NCBI GenBank assembly: GCA_019916065.1
Contig: CM034239.1
Span: 45,893,812-45,957,811 of the forward strand
DNA: 64,000 nt
Direction: 5' to 3'
Source of the DNA: Vitellaria paradoxa
Taxonomy: Eukaryota > Streptophyta > Magnoliopsida > Ericales > Sapotaceae
The position numbers and the translations under genes were made by a program. The notes under the pieces were generated by a model. The model was not told where the DNA came from. It did not search any database and was given only the letters and a program-made list of their open reading frames with translations. This document shows, in pieces, positions 1 to 13,052 of this stretch. Within the stretch, counting starts at the first letter, position 1; every line of letters starts with the position of its first letter.

Positions 1-106
1 TAAGATAACCAAAAAGGTTCTTCCTCTTTTTAGTTTATTTAATTTGATCAAATGGGCATGTTTTTTCAAGACCCAAAAGTTCCGTTTTTGTTGGCTATTT
101 CTGCAG

Positions 107-3100
107 GCTGAGAGCTTAAACATAAGTAGAGATGTTTCTGGAGAGGGCGTCCAGCAGGCATTACTGAAAATGCTGGAAGGAACTGTGAGTGATTTAATTG
201 TACTATGCTTGTTAGTTATTTATCCATTTTGTACTAGTGACTTGGTGTCTCTCAAGATTGCCCCCAAAAAAAAAAAAAAAAATTATATGCTGCTTGACTT
301 GATCATCTGGAAAAAAATGAAGCTTTTACATATCACTAATGTTTGAAGGGATAAAATACAATTTAATGCTAAAATGGTATAATAGGGATAAACTCTTTTT
401 TGAAAAAAAGGGAAAAAATTAAATTGGTTTTCCTAAACAATGGGCACTCATATCAGTTACTCTACAACTCTTGTTGTACTCTATAATAGAGTAAAAAGTG
501 ATACTATGTACTCTGGAATAGAAATTCTAAACTCATACTCTACTCTAAATAATTTAGAGCCTTGGATAGTAAAACACTAAATCTAGAGTGCAACTATTGA
601 TACTCATTCGTTATTTTAATATTAAAAAGTCTATTTTTTACTTTTGCTTTTAATTTTATGAAGAAATGAATATAAAAAGATCAGGGAGATCATTATTTAA
701 TGTTTTGGAGAAGTTGATATAGTGTGTTATTAGATACAGGTTCTGTAAAATAGAAAAGATATTCTCTTTACTGTATTTTAGAGAGTCTGTTAAGAGAAAC
801 TGGTGTGAATGGTAGGATTTAATTATGTTCGAAACCTTTTTTTGGACTGATTATTGGCCCAATTATGAGATTATAAATTTTTTACGTAATTAGTGAATTG
901 CCATTATGTTTTACTTTAATTTTTCTTGATATTTCAGATCTTTGCACCGGCTTCTTGAATTGTTTATACTTCACATGAGAAAAAAATGGTATTTATTGGA
1001 CTGGAAAACTTTCCTGGCGTAAATATTAGTTCGGTCATGTTGCTGCTGAAAATAGATGTATTACATTACGTTCCTCAAAGCATCTAGATCTGGGGGAAAA
1101 GTGCATTAGCATATTTATACTCTTACAATGGATCTTTCCGAATATTTTGATATTGTAGCCATTGGCTAATCGAATTATTTATATTTTCACACGGGTCATT
1201 TTGTTCAATGTCCAGATAGTGAATGTTCCTGAAAAGGGGGCAAGGAAGCATCCTCGGGGTGATAGCATTCAGGTATCAGAAACCTAAATCTGTCCTCCTG
1301 ATTTCCTTTCAACTTTCAATATCTCATGCGCAAGTATATGTTAGTGTTATACAATCATTGTTGTAATCTATCATTTAGTGCATATTTAAATGGCAGTGCA
1401 CATGTTCTTTTTTCTTTGTGGTTGTGATAATTTTTATTGCGTTTTTGTTATCTGGTTGGATTCCACATACTTATTAAGCCATTTCTGATAAGTTTTATTG
1501 CATTTCTTTTATCTGGTTGGATTCCACATACTTATTAAGCCATTTCTTTTTGTAGCACCAAAAGCTTAGATCATCAATTGTGCTTTTTTTTTTTTTCACT
1601 TTTTTATTGTTTAATTTAATTTAATTTCTTTGTCTAGAGAACATGCTTTGCTTGACTATTGCGTAGGATTAGGTCTCTGACGGGTCGCCAATTCAAACTC
1701 CGGGTGATGGCCACAATATCTTTGTTGACCTAAAATTTCGTGGTGCTTTCTAAACTGTTTATTTCTAGGATTCAGAAACACAATTTACCTACCCAATTGG
1801 TGCTACGTGTCAACCACTGATTGTTATGGTATTTGCAATTGCTGTTTTGTTGGTCATCTTTAACTTTCCATATTCCTACTAAAAAGATTCTAAGAGTATC
1901 ATATATCACCTTTGGATGGAAAAATCTTAACGTAGTTTTATGTGTGTAACAAAAAGTGTTGCACTAGAGTAGCAAACTTTACTTTTGGCAAGATTGTACA
2001 GCTGGATGGAGGGGGATACAGATCGGGACATGAATTCATTTTTGACTTATGTGGAAAATACAAGTGCTTAGATTTGGGAGAGGTATAGTTTTTGTTTTGT
2101 AAGCAAGGTCGGCATTTCAATGCATTCATTAATAAAATTTGTTTGTTTATCAAAAACAATGTGTTGGGATAACATTTCATTTTATGTTGTAGAAGAGTAA
2201 TGAATTTGAGTTTTCAATTTACAATGTTAGAGATTTCAGTGGAACATGTTTGATGATGATATTCCTTTTGAAATTTGTTGAAAAGTTACCATGATTTTTA
2301 TACAACACAATTTTAGATTTTAATCACTTGTTTATGAGAATGAGAGGAGGGATAGGGCCGACAATGCAGGAATTGTGATTGTTTGAGAAAAATGATATAT
2401 GCAAGTTTAATATATTTTCCATGATGAGAAACATACAGTAAAGGTTTATCTATAGATTATGGGATTTTTTATTTTTTCTCACTGTTGATCCTTGTAGATG
2501 ATCTACAGTTCAAAAAAGGCTAGAACTACTTAGTTTGCACTAGTTGTAGGAAATTCGGGTTCTTTCTTTTTGATTGTGCGTAAGTTGAGTTTCAATACAT
2601 CCACAATCCACAGTCAATTTGGCTTTTGAGCATCATTATGTTCTTTAAATGCTGGCGTTGATTGTTGCAGAAAAGAGAGAACAAAGAAACTTACAGAGGA
2701 AGTTTCTTTTACACTGTAAATTCAGATGTGAAATTCTTTTCAAAGTCCTAAAATGTAAAGGCTTAACACAATGGTTATCGTGTAAAATATCCTGATTGCA
2801 GCAGGCCTACGATATGTGCTTGCAAATTAATATCCAGCCAAGGAACAAATATTGTTCCATTAGATACCAAAATGGAATACTAGTGGAATTATAATTCTAA
2901 TATTTCTATTGAAACACAATAGATCTCTAAAAAATAGTGTAATATACCAACTTACTGTTTATTTAAATTAGCTATTTAGGTAAATTTCAATTTATACTTC
3001 TAATATTTTTATGTGTTTGTGTTATCCTTTAAATGTTTCCAACTCCCTGCTAATTGAAACATCCCTCTGAAACAAAATGTTTCTTGTATCCTACAGGGTG

Positions 3101-6100
3101 AAGCTTACATGTTTTTAGCTGAAGTTCTTTTCCTTTCTTTTTTTTTTTTTTATATTATTATTATTTTTTTTTTATTTGCCCAGTTTAATGGGTCATAATA
3201 CGCAATTGTCAGGTGAAATGGTAAAAGATTGCGCTACCAAGCTTGCAAGTGCAAGTTCCCATTCTAAGGGATTTGCCTTGTGCAAATATTTTGAAATTTA
3301 GATCTGTAGTCAGTATGCCCCTTGCTGAAGCCTCCACAATTGGTGATTAGCATGGGGAAAGCAATAACCTCTTAGTTTACTAGTCCACTAGGTTATATGT
3401 TTTCTCTAATCATGCCCTTTATTGAGAATTACAATATTTGCAATTTTTGTATAATTGCGCTTTTTAATGTGGGTTATTATTTTGCGGTTTTGCCCATCTA
3501 ATCTTCTACTTACATTCCAATATTATGCAGATAGATACAAAAGATATCCTCTTTATCTGTGGCGGAGCATTTGTTGATTTGGAAAAAACCATTTCAGAGA
3601 GGTTACCTTTCTTCTAATGTTGCTTCCCTTGATAAAATTATCTACCAAAATTTATGTGCTTCATGTGGAGTTCAAGGAAAGCAAGGCAATGAGATTCTAT
3701 GTGGTTGTTTGCCAGACGGCAGGACTCTTCTATTGGGTTTGGAGCACCTGTTCGCGCTAACATGAGAACTGGTGGAGTAACTAATGCAGTACTGACATCA
3801 TCCTTGCTGGAATCTGTGAGAATTGACACCTTCTCATACAAATCATTTCAATTTCTGAATAAATGCTGTCTGTGCCAACTTATCTAGCCTTGGACTAGGC
3901 CAAGCTTTCAACATAATCTCCTGTTTCCCACTCTTGGAAGCTCAGATCGATTACATGCCTGAGATTATGGTCATATTTTCAGGTAGAAAGTAGTGACCTT
4001 ATTGCATATGGGCTCATACCGGAGTTTATTGGGCGTTTTCCTATTTTGGTTAGTTTGTCAGCTTTAACCGAGGATCAACTTGTTCAGGTAAATTGATCTG
4101 CTTGTAGTTTGATTCATTTAGTTTGTTTGTGTCCTGTTATTTTCTTCTACTCGGTGGCATGAAATTATGGCAATGGGACAGGTTATTTGAAACCCACGTT
4201 GCCCAGCCCCTAGTTAAATGGGAAATCTTATGCAGGTATCACGATACAGGTGAGACTGCATCTGATTTGGGTCAGATAGGTTTTTTAGTTATCCTTCGTC
4301 TGGCAAAAATACGTGCATGGATATACATGGATACACGTAGAAGGCAAATTTCATCTTGATTTGTTTGAAGGTTAAATGCAACAGCTTATTATGATTGGAG
4401 GAACCCCATTTATGTTTCAAACCAAAAAAAAAAAAAAAAAAAAAGAGAGAGAAAGAAAGAGGGAAAAGAAAAAGGATAAAACAGACATGATTATTGTTAT
4501 TGTTATCATTTTTGATCGGTAATAAAATAGACACGATGAAGAGCATTCATTGCTAAATAATTTCTGATGAGTTTGGCTGAAGCCAAAAAGAACCAGAAAA
4601 GGGGAAAAAATGAAAAAGAAAGCAAAAAAAGGGGTACCTGCGGTTTTTTGTTGCCAAACTATGCCATTTCTTTCTATCAAAAAACCAAACAACACATAAA
4701 AGGAGGGATCTCAATCTTAAAACCTAGGTGTTAAAATGAGGGAAATCCATCTCTTATATGGGGGAAATAACCTTTTTCATGGGTCAATGTGGACAACTTT
4801 TAACAGCCATCTCACGCTAGCTCACATGGACAAAGGCACAATATAGACTTGGTGAGATTCAGTTAAAAACTTGCTCTGATATCATGTGAAGAAGCCCAGT
4901 AACACATAAGAAAAGAAGCTTCAACCTTAAAAGTTAGGGTATTAAGGTGAGAGAAGTCTATTTCTTATATTGGGAAAATAACCTTCTCATGGTTCGACGT
5001 AAGACAACTTTTGACGCTTTCTAGTTTCTATTGAAATATAAGAGGGAAAAAAAAAAAAAAGATTCATGTAGTTTTATGTTGGGAAACATGCCATTTCATT
5101 CTATTGAGGTATGGTAGCTACTTCAAAGTTCAAACCATCACTTTTGCCAACTTCACTTGTCCTGGTCCCCAGTGAAGATTTTTGATCTTGATCTTTTCTA
5201 CTAAGGAGTCTACCACCTTTTTTTTTTTTTTTTTTCCTTTTCACATTTCTTATGGTAAACTGGTACACCCACTTCTGTCAGTGTGATGGCATAAAACGAA
5301 TATCCAAGTTGTTTTCAAACTGGCCCCTGACATTTTATGGTTTATTTCCTTGACTGCCCCCTCAGGCTCGAGTTGGGTTTATTGAAGGTTTTTACCAGGA
5401 TTGTCCTAAACTTACCCCATATTCCTACTGACTTTTTCTCAATCTTTTTGGTGCATAATTGGATTTGGTAGTATCTCTCTTTGGTTGCTTTCATTGTGTT
5501 TCTCCCCCTAAATATATATGTATTTTTTTGAATGATATATTCAGCGTGGAATTTAAAAAACCAACCAAACCAAGCCTTTTCTCACTAGGTGGGGTCGGCT
5601 ACATGGATTTGTCGACGCCAATTAGATCTGTTTAGGGGCATGTCCTCCGATAAATCTAAGTAGGTCAGGTCATGTTTAATGGTTTCTTTTCAGCTTCTCT
5701 TGGGTCTTCCTCTACCTCTCCTACTATTGGCAATCTCCATACTTTCACATCTTCTAACAGGTGCCTCTGCTGGACGCCTTCTAACATGGCCAAACCATCT
5801 TAATCGGTTTTCTCTCATTTTATCTTCAATCGGTTCTATTCCTACTTTGCCCCTAATCTTCTCGTTCCTAATCCTATCTTTCCTTGTAATCCCGCACATC
5901 CATCTTAGCATCCTCATCTCCGCAACTGCCATCTTCTGACCATGATTATGCTTTACTGCCCAACACTCTGATCCATATAGCAGCGCTGGTCTAACCATTA
6001 CCTTATAATACTTTCCTTTCACCTTGAGGGGGATTTTTCGGTCGCACAAAACCCCCGAAACACTCCTTCATTTGGTCCACCCAGCTTGAATCCTGTAACT

Positions 6101-7726
6101 TACATCAGTATCAATCCCTTCATCTTGTTGCACCATAGATCCAAGGTACTTAAATTTATCTTTCTCTACAATCTTTTGTGTGCCTAAACTTACTTCTATA
6201 CTACTCGTTATCCTACTTTGACTAAACTTACATTTCATATATTCTGTCTTGTATCGACTTAGCCTAAACCCCTTTGTCTCTAACGTATCCCGCCACAATT
6301 CTAGCTTAGCATCCACTCCTTCTCTCGTCTCATCTACTAAAACAATATCATCTGCAAATAGCATACACCACGGCACCTCATCCTGAATATGTCTTGTAAT
6401 ACATCAGATGATTTTACAAAGGAAAACAAAGTAGTGCGTGCTTTTAAATTTATTTTCTATGGTAACTTGACCAATTGTCTCAATATTTAGTCTAAGCAAA
6501 TAATGAACTGCGGCACTGGAATCGTTTACAATAATATGGTTATGATTTGAAATAATGAGCTCTTTCAATGTCATGGCCAACAACGGATAAATAGAAACCT
6601 TTCTATGATGAAGTAAACATCTCATTTTATAAGTTAGCAAATGGGGCTTGTCCTCTGAGACAGATGATTGTCCCATAATACAGAGAATTCATGGATTCTG
6701 TTCCAAACATGACTTTGAAACAATTCATTCAATTCTATTTTTTGTCTCTGCCCTGAAGTTGCTTCAAATTGGAGACAGGTTGCGCATGATATAACCTAGG
6801 TTCCCCAGGCCCAGTGGAATAGAATTTGTCTCTTTACCAAATTTGGAAGCCCCTAATAGACATCTTGGCCTTTTGCTTTCATGACAGGTCCTCATGGAAC
6901 CAAAAAATGCTCTTGGTAAGCAGTACAAGAAATTGTTTAATATGAACAATGTAAGTATTTGCCTTCTACATCCCTTGTCTAGGAATCTCTCTCTCTCTCA
7001 TCATGTATTCTGTCTAACTGGACTTTTTCCTTGTGCTTATTATGATCTTCAGGTGAAGCTACATTTTACAGAGAGTGCACTGAAAATCATTGCGAACAAA
7101 GCAATGGCTAAGAACACTGGTGCAAGGGGTTTGAGAGCCATAATAGAAAGTACCCTAACGGAGGCTATGTATGAGGTGCGATATTTGAGGGGCAGCCATT
7201 AGTTGTGTATATAACCCCTTTCATGAAATGGCATTTTAGCATGCTGCTGATCGCTTTATAACTCTTCACTTTATTTTGCTTATGAAACTTACTTTTATGT
7301 TCTCTGTTTTGTTTTAATTTATTTTTCTCAAGATTCCAGACGCAAAGGCTGGTAATGATAATGTAGACGCTGTTGTAGTTGATGAGGAGTCGGTGGGTTC
7401 AGTTAATTCCCCAGGATGTGGGGGTAAAATTCTTCGTGGCGATGGGGCTTTAGAGCATTACCTTGCTGATGCCAAGTTGCAAAATCAAGCGGTATGGAAT
7501 CACATTTATACCTTGTTACCTTCCAATTTTTACATAGAAATTACCCACTCCTGTTAAAAAAAAAAATGGTAAAAAAGCAAGGGCAAAGATACATACATTT
7601 GTTATTCATTGTCGTTTATCTAATTTTTTGTGTGCTGTGGTGTGCTTGCAGCAAAATGGTGAGGCAGCTGACGGGGAGTTGCCAGACCATTCGGATCAGG
7701 TCTCATCTAGAGCAATGAGCATGTAG
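107..7726 (+). CDS. CLPX: CLPX, ATP-dependent Clp protease ATP-binding subunit (3' part, 9 exons)
   Basis: C-terminal part of a ClpX-type AAA+ unfoldase, which feeds unfolded substrates to the ClpP protease; in plants this protein is mitochondrial. Exons read in phase with GT-AG borders: 107-184, 1216-1272, 3531-3601, 3716-3815, 3983-4087, 6888-6950, 7053-7175, 7333-7491, 7652-7726. This gives about 276 residues ending in a TAG stop. Visible ClpX signatures are [15 protein letters not shown], the RKHPRGD pore-loop region, the sensor-1 strand [19 protein letters not shown], the arginine-finger box PEFIGRFP, and the sensor-2 motif [10 protein letters not shown]. The Walker A and B exons and the N-terminal zinc domain must lie upstream of the window. 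The acidic tail after IPDAKAG is poorly conserved, as is usual for plant CLPX. Intron 5 (4088-6887) carries an antisense LINE. Exon joins agree with family order, so identity is very secure; targeting cannot be checked here. Confidence 0.95.
1450..1571. repeat. 61-bp tandem duplication in CLPX intron 2
   Basis: The segment beginning atctggttggattccacata occurs at 1450 and again at 1511, giving a period of 61 bp. The copies are nearly identical across about 45 bases through 'cttattaagccatttct'. It is intronic and has no coding content, and it looks like a recent local duplication. The remaining intron 2 sequence (1273-3530) shows AT-rich DNA and a T-rich run near 3140-3175 but no recognisable gene. 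Confidence 0.85.
5553..6390 (-). mobile_element. 5'-truncated RTE-type LINE fragment in CLPX intron 5
   Basis: Read on the minus strand, two reading frames continue each other. 6376-6068 contains the reverse-transcriptase motif FADDIVLV followed by KFKYLGS. 6049-5690 carries the downstream RT region with [21 protein letters not shown] and [11 protein letters not shown]. These are hallmarks of RTE-clade plant LINEs. A frame break lies between them at about 6050-6068. The 3' end (low coordinates) finishes in the 'cactaggtggggtcggcta' tail and a short ccaaacc-type repeat near 5555-5575, as expected for RTE elements, which end in simple repeats rather than poly(A). The endonuclease and most of the RT are missing. 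It lies antisense to CLPX and is spliced out with intron 5. A sister copy lies at 37855-38421. Confidence 0.9.
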
Positions 7727-7739
7727 TAATTTTTTTCAG

Positions 7740-7835
7740 CTGATCAATTGCGTGCTATGCTTGCCGCAAAATCGTGAGGCAGCTGATGGGAATTGCAGGA
7801 CAAATTCAGTGACCTCATCCACAACGGGCGCGGAA
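7740..7835 (+). pseudogene. Degenerate tandem copy of CLPX last exon
   Basis: Just after the CLPX stop, the stretch containing gtgctatgcttgccgcaaaa and then gaggcagctgatggg closely repeats the acceptor and start of the last CLPX exon (7640-7700: gtgcttgcagcaaaatggtgaggcagctgacgggg). The acceptor AG of the original has become CG in this copy, and small indels shift the frame, so it is unlikely to be used as an exon. It probably sits within the CLPX 3' UTR. Confidence 0.7.
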
Positions 7836-9175
7836 ATAATTCACACTGCTAGTCATTTGCCGCCGCGCGTCAAGGCTTCTTCGTTGAATTATAAAGATCA
7901 CATTGATTCAATTTGAATTTAGCATACAGGGGAAGAAAAATAGGTTGTTACATTACTAATTTAATTTGTGTAAAAAATGACCGTAGCTGTGGAGGAAGAA
8001 GGGATTTTTTTTTTTAATAGGTGGAAAAGTAAGGTTAGACTGATAGGAAGAAAAATTGCATCATTTTTTTTTTGGGGGGGGGGGGGGGGGGTTGTTGCTG
8101 TACAAAAAGTACTTGTATATTGAAACTTTAAACTGTAAGGTTATGTTTGTATTTTTGGATTTGATATGTAGGTATTTGGCTAATAAAGGGGCGAGTATAA
8201 TGCACGAGGATGGAGTGAAATTGAGATGGTATGTACAATGATGAATTTAAAGTTATCATGAAAAAGTAGTAGAAATCCTTGACAACATTATAGTTGAAAT
8301 TTCAGAAAAATCATAACACAATTGTAATCTTTAATCTCATTTGAACTCTATTTTTATCTAGATGTTGCATAAAATAAAATCATGCTCGAGGGATTCAAAT
8401 GGTGAATGTGGTGGTTACACTCATAACCCATAACTGGTGGCAGCCCAAGAGTTGTCTAAAGTACCGAAAAGGGTATTTTTTTTTTCTTTTTAAATAGAGT
8501 GAGGAATATTATTCATCATCTAACCAAAAGTCATCTAATCACATCAGATTTGGTATCCTTAGTACTTGTTGTAACCAAACAAATTCCTTCTACACTTCAT
8601 CTGAGCATATAAAAAGAATTAATACCCACATAATCACTTGATCCGTGAGTCACTAAACATTAGTGTGGCATCCAATGCCCATTCCTTAAATGCTCATGTC
8701 CATCCACATGAACTTAACTGTTTTTCTGTCTAAACATGCTCCGCTGGACTGCATGATTCGCGACCATTACTAAGCTGGCGTTAAGAAGTAACATCGAGTC
8801 TCGATTTTTAGACATGATTCCAAGTCCTAAAGGGTATAAATTGGAATCAAGAGTCTACAAGTCCCACAAAGTTAAAAAAGGGGTAACGTCTATGTATTTT
8901 GAATGGAATTCTCTATATATTGTTTATCCCTCTAGTTTTTATCTTTATTAATCAAAGGTGTCTTATGAGGATTTAACAATCTACGACGTCATATGAAAAA
9001 AATATGAATCCACAAACAAACAACCAATACTATTATCAGACACTGGTAGCCAATAGCTGGCCGTGAATGTTGGGAGTCAGATGTAGGCATGACCCACAGC
9101 CAATCATAACACTTCAATGGACACATATGGGCAAAAAATTAGAGAAGGTATACAATCATAGAAGCATTTATGTGG

Positions 9176-9217
<42 letters not shown>

Positions 9218-9355
9218 GCATATTAGAAATGCCTAACACATCATATTAGATTTCTCTGTTGTTTGGGTACATTTTCACTACTGAGCCATAAACATCATAG
9301 AAGTGCCATAGTGAGTCACAGAGGTAAAAGGCCTAGACAAGTAGGGGGTTGTTTA
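7836..9355. other. Spacer between CLPX and cupin gene (tail to tail)
   Basis: No reading frame with family resemblance was found. The stretch holds the CLPX 3' UTR and downstream DNA, a T run followed by a run of about 18 G (near 8063-8090), and a compound (GT)n(GA)n microsatellite at about 9174-9219. The two flanking genes converge here, so both 3' ends and their polyadenylation signals must lie in it. Confidence 0.6.
9174..9219. repeat. (GT)n(GA)n compound microsatellite
   Basis: About ten GT units run directly into about eleven GA units in the intergenic spacer. Short reading frames across it are artefacts of the repeat. Confidence 0.9.
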
Positions 9356-10959
9356 TTACTCAAAGTTATAGTGCTTGTCCACAGCTTCTGAGACATCCCA
9401 AGTGCAACTCATACCTTTTGGGAACTCAACCAAGTCACCTGCACCAATCTCAACAGCCTCTTTGGATCCATCAGGGTAAACTTTCACCTTTCCCTTGAGC
9501 AAATAGCACGTCTCTTTGCTACTGTATGTCCATGGGAATTTGCTTGGAGGGCATCCCCACCTATTCATTCACAACAAGAATCCACCCCATCAACATGTCT
9601 TCGAATGCACAAGGAACCCAAATTATATCTGATTCTAGCATCTCTGCAAACCACGTATAAAGACTGTTGCTATGGAAATGATTACATGTCCACACAAATC
9701 ACAGTGAGCTTGTTTACTGTTAAGTAGCAATGCATGGAGAAACAATTTTTTCTTAAAATTTCAAACTCAAACATTATTTAGCGATCAAAAATTATAAATT
9801 GGAAAAAAAAATTGCTTTCTGCTGTAATGATTAAGAATCTACTCAGGCCCTCGTTCGGCATTTGTTTTGTCTCAAGATTTTATTCTAAAGTGTATTCCCA
9901 GTTCATGGTATTATTCAAGGATGGTACGAACAAGTTAACAGCAGCAAGTGACAGCCAACCAGTGAAAATAAAATAAAAGCGAGAGCAAAGGAAGTGCCTG
10001 TTTGCATAAAGATGACAAAGCAATAGAATGGTGAATCCAGCAGGGAGCTAAACATTATATTTTCTGTCAAATAATAGGATCCTTTTATGGATTAATGGAT
10101 TATGGACTCTAATTAACTGACACTCATGCAGAACCTGCAACCAGGGGATATTGTGCCTGTACACGTTGATTGCATTTTTTTTTTTTCTTTTTCTTGAGGA
10201 TTGCATACTGACCCCTAAAACCCTTAAGCATAAATAAGTGTAGCACTTTCTCATATAAAACTATCAACATATCGTAAAGACCTACAACTACAAAAGAAAA
10301 CCATATTTTTCCCTGGTCCAGAGACAAACACTGAGCTTATTACACAACCGTTTCAAATCCAAGATAACCTATTAGACTGACAAAAATGCAAATATTTTGT
10401 ATGGACGTCGGTGTGCACAAATAAGGATCGTGCAGATGAGGCCACATAGGTCAAAATTAAAATAATCAAAAGGGTTTATAGATTGAAACAAAACCCAAAA
10501 AAATTCACCACCGAGCTTCAATTTTCCAGATCTAATTATCAAACATAACCAACTAAAATATCAAGAATCATCCATAAAAAATTTATTAAAAACAAAAAGT
10601 AGACATATGAATATACACACACGTATTCTGTAGAAAAAAAAAAAAAAAAGTAGAGAGAAATGTACAAACTTGGGCCAATTTCTGACACCGAGTTGGGTGA
10701 GCTTGGACTCAGGAGGGTTTCTCTCAATCTTCACTCCCAATTTCTCAGTTACTGTGGCGCTCATGTTTTCTGACGCTTTGATTATCAGCCTCCGATGACC
10801 ACCGGCCCTCAACACCCTAACCCTGCTTGACGACGACTGTAGATAAGGAGGAGGTAAGAAGGAAGGGGGGTGTTTGGTTACGGTGTTGGGCTTGTAACAC
10901 ATAGGAATAAACCCTTGCCCACGCTGGTTTATTATTCCGAGACCCATACATGACGCCAT
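9356..10959 (-). CDS. Plastid-targeted cupin (RmlC-like, Cupin_3) protein
   Basis: Two-exon gene on the minus strand: exon 1 10959-10670, exon 2 9560-9356, 164 residues. The start is the first ATG in frame (MASCMGLG), giving an N-terminal region rich in Ser, Arg and hydrophobic residues up to about residue 55 that looks like a chloroplast transit peptide. The mature part starts near KLGVKIERNPPESKL. The exon junction restores the family motif NWPKWGCPPSKFPWTY, followed by KETCYLLKGKVKVYPDG, EIGAGDLVEFPKGMSCTWDV and a C-terminal KHYNFE. This single cupin barrel belongs to the plant group annotated as RmlC-like cupins or (S)-ureidoglycine aminohydrolase-like cupin domain. The short length matches these small plastid proteins, and no catalytic role is established for them. 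The donor is inferred as CCCAA|GTTTGT. The 1.1-kb intron contains only A/T runs. Confidence 0.9.
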
Positions 10960-11984
10960 TGGAAATTTTGGGAACAATGCAAGGCTTTTCTCAAGGGGAC
11001 TTTTAAATCAGCTTCGATCCTCACCAAAGCCCGTTAGTTGTTTGCTTGCACGAGCAGAGTGGTCGGCCTCTATCCTCAAATCGATTATTATTGTCCACTC
11101 GTATCTCGTCACCCATCAAGCGCACAAAAAGATTGAATTTTTTGGGACTTGTTCGCTCCTATCAAGTATAAATGGCCCTGACAAGTACAAATGGGTATAC
11201 GGTTGAGATCGCGTTTGATATTGGGCTCTACATTGTTAAATTAAAAGTTATGTTCATCGCCATCCAACTGACATTAATTTTGAACCCATCAAGTATTTTA
11301 ATTTAGATTAAATTATATCTACTGTTGCGCACCAAACTTGTATCGTCACCTTCGGCCTGCCTGACCGATATTGTCACCCTTCTGTGAACCAAGGACGTTA
11401 GGAGTTTTATTTCCCGCTATGAGAAAAAAGTTTCGATACCAGTAGGAGGAGATGAAACCCCTTATTAGAAATCCCTTATTAGATGGCATCAGTCCTTGAC
11501 TCCAACGGATGTGGGATAAATTTGGACGCAACGTCTACTTCCTATAATATTTAAGTAATTACACTAATTACTCTTTAATATTTAATAATTACATTTATAT
11601 CTCTTGTTTTGATATGTTATCATTGATCTCTTTCGTTAAATCAACCATTGAAATTTAACCAAAATAATGTCAAATTAATTTAAATTTTTTTCAAGTACTT
11701 TTCTTATTTTACTTATCCATTTGTCACATTTTCGTAAGCATTCTTCACATAAATCTCTCTTTTGGAATTTATGTTTCTACTCTTTTTCCTCTTCAAAATG
11801 AAAATATTATCGTTTATAATTTTTTTTTTCAAACAAAAAATAAAAAAAAAAATCCATATTGAAACAAAGTATTAGCGTATAAAAGTTTAATTGTTACGAT
11901 AAACAAATACAAATATAAAAGTGACTTTGGGTGTACTATGAAAAATATATTGTGTATTTTACTTTAATATATATCTATGATATC

Positions 11985-12113
11985 GGGTGCGTTTGAAGTT
12001 ACAAAAAGTTAATAAAAGTGGGTAAGAGTTATAATATCATAATTCGTGTGATGAGATAAAAACTGAGTAATTTTTAAAGATTTTTTTGTGTTTTTTTGGT
12101 GAATCCAAACGCC
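11985..12113. mobile_element. MITE-like element, about 130 bp
   Basis: The left end gggtgcgtttgaagtt and right end gaatccaaacgcc are imperfect inverted repeats (GCGTTTG / CAAACGC). The interior is non-coding and AT-rich. Size and ends fit a non-autonomous hAT-like MITE. No clear target duplication was found. Confidence 0.5.
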
Positions 12114-12203
12114 TTTGTAGAGCAAACAACGATCAGGAGTAATAATGAAAGTCTAAAATTCGTGAAACTTTAACCTAGTAAAGTTCCCCCCCTTTTTATA
12201 ATA

Positions 12204-12529
12204 GGTGGTGTTTGGCAACAAAATTTTTAACAAAAAATTATCAACTTTTAATTTTTGAGCGTTTAACAAATTACCAACTTTTGCTACTTTCTACGCTGCT
12301 ACAGTAACTTTGCAATTCAAAAATTATTAAAAATTGCTAAAAGTCACCAAAAGTTGTTAAAAATTACTAAAAACTGTCAAAAGTTATTAAAAATTTTACC
12401 AAATACTTAAAAATTACAAAAAGTTACTGAAAATTACTAAAAATTAATTATTTTTTTACCAAACATACCAAAATTACAACTAGTAATTTTTGGCTAAAAA
12501 TTACTAAAAATTATGTCTTCAAACACCCC
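12204..12529. mobile_element. MITE-like foldback with 'aaaattactaaaa' interior
   Basis: The ends ggtggtgtttggcaac and cttcaaacacccc are inverted repeats (GGTGTTTG). The interior is a series of degenerate repeats of the type 'aaaattactaaaagtt', with the reverse motif near both ends. There is no coding potential. A similar composition appears at 21660-21960, suggesting the same family. Confidence 0.55.
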
Positions 12530-13052
12530 AATAATGCCCTTAAATTTTTCATGACAACTTCAATGATATTGAAAAGTAAATTTTTAAAACTATCACATAA
12601 TTAAATACTTGCACCTATCTATATTTTTATCTTCTTTAAATGCCTTTTAACCACCAACTACATGCTAACTTTTTTCTTTAAATGTTTCTTAATTAGTTAT
12701 TATCTAACTAAATATTCTTAACTACTTATTATTTATTACTTGAAACACTTTGTTAATTTTTTATAATTTTATTTTAATTAAAATAAAATTTTTTTTAGAT
12801 AACAAACAATGTGTGTGTCAACTTTTAGTGCATAATGGTAAACAAGCAGGATACATTCAAGAGTAGGCCTATTCGCATTTTACAAATAGATTTTTGCACT
12901 GTACTCTATTTTTTCATTAAATAAAATTATATAACTACCTTCATTCTTCTAATAAGATATGTTACATATTTTTAATATCACAAATACCCTTATACAAGAA
13001 TAAAGGTAATTGTGTAATTTTATTTAATAAAATAGTATAGTGGAATATAAAA

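Noticed and set aside
1670..1745. B-box-like 'aattcaaactccgggtgatgg'
   Set aside because: An isolated match without an A box or element boundaries.
3209..3410. Possible tRNA-derived SINE in CLPX intron 2 (ggtgaaatggtaaaagattg near the start)
   Set aside because: A-box-like words are present but the B box is poor and there is no tail or target duplication; too weak to list.
4289..4695. Two minus-strand frames rich in Phe/Leu
   Set aside because: They are created by poly-A/T runs in CLPX intron 5; no family resemblance.
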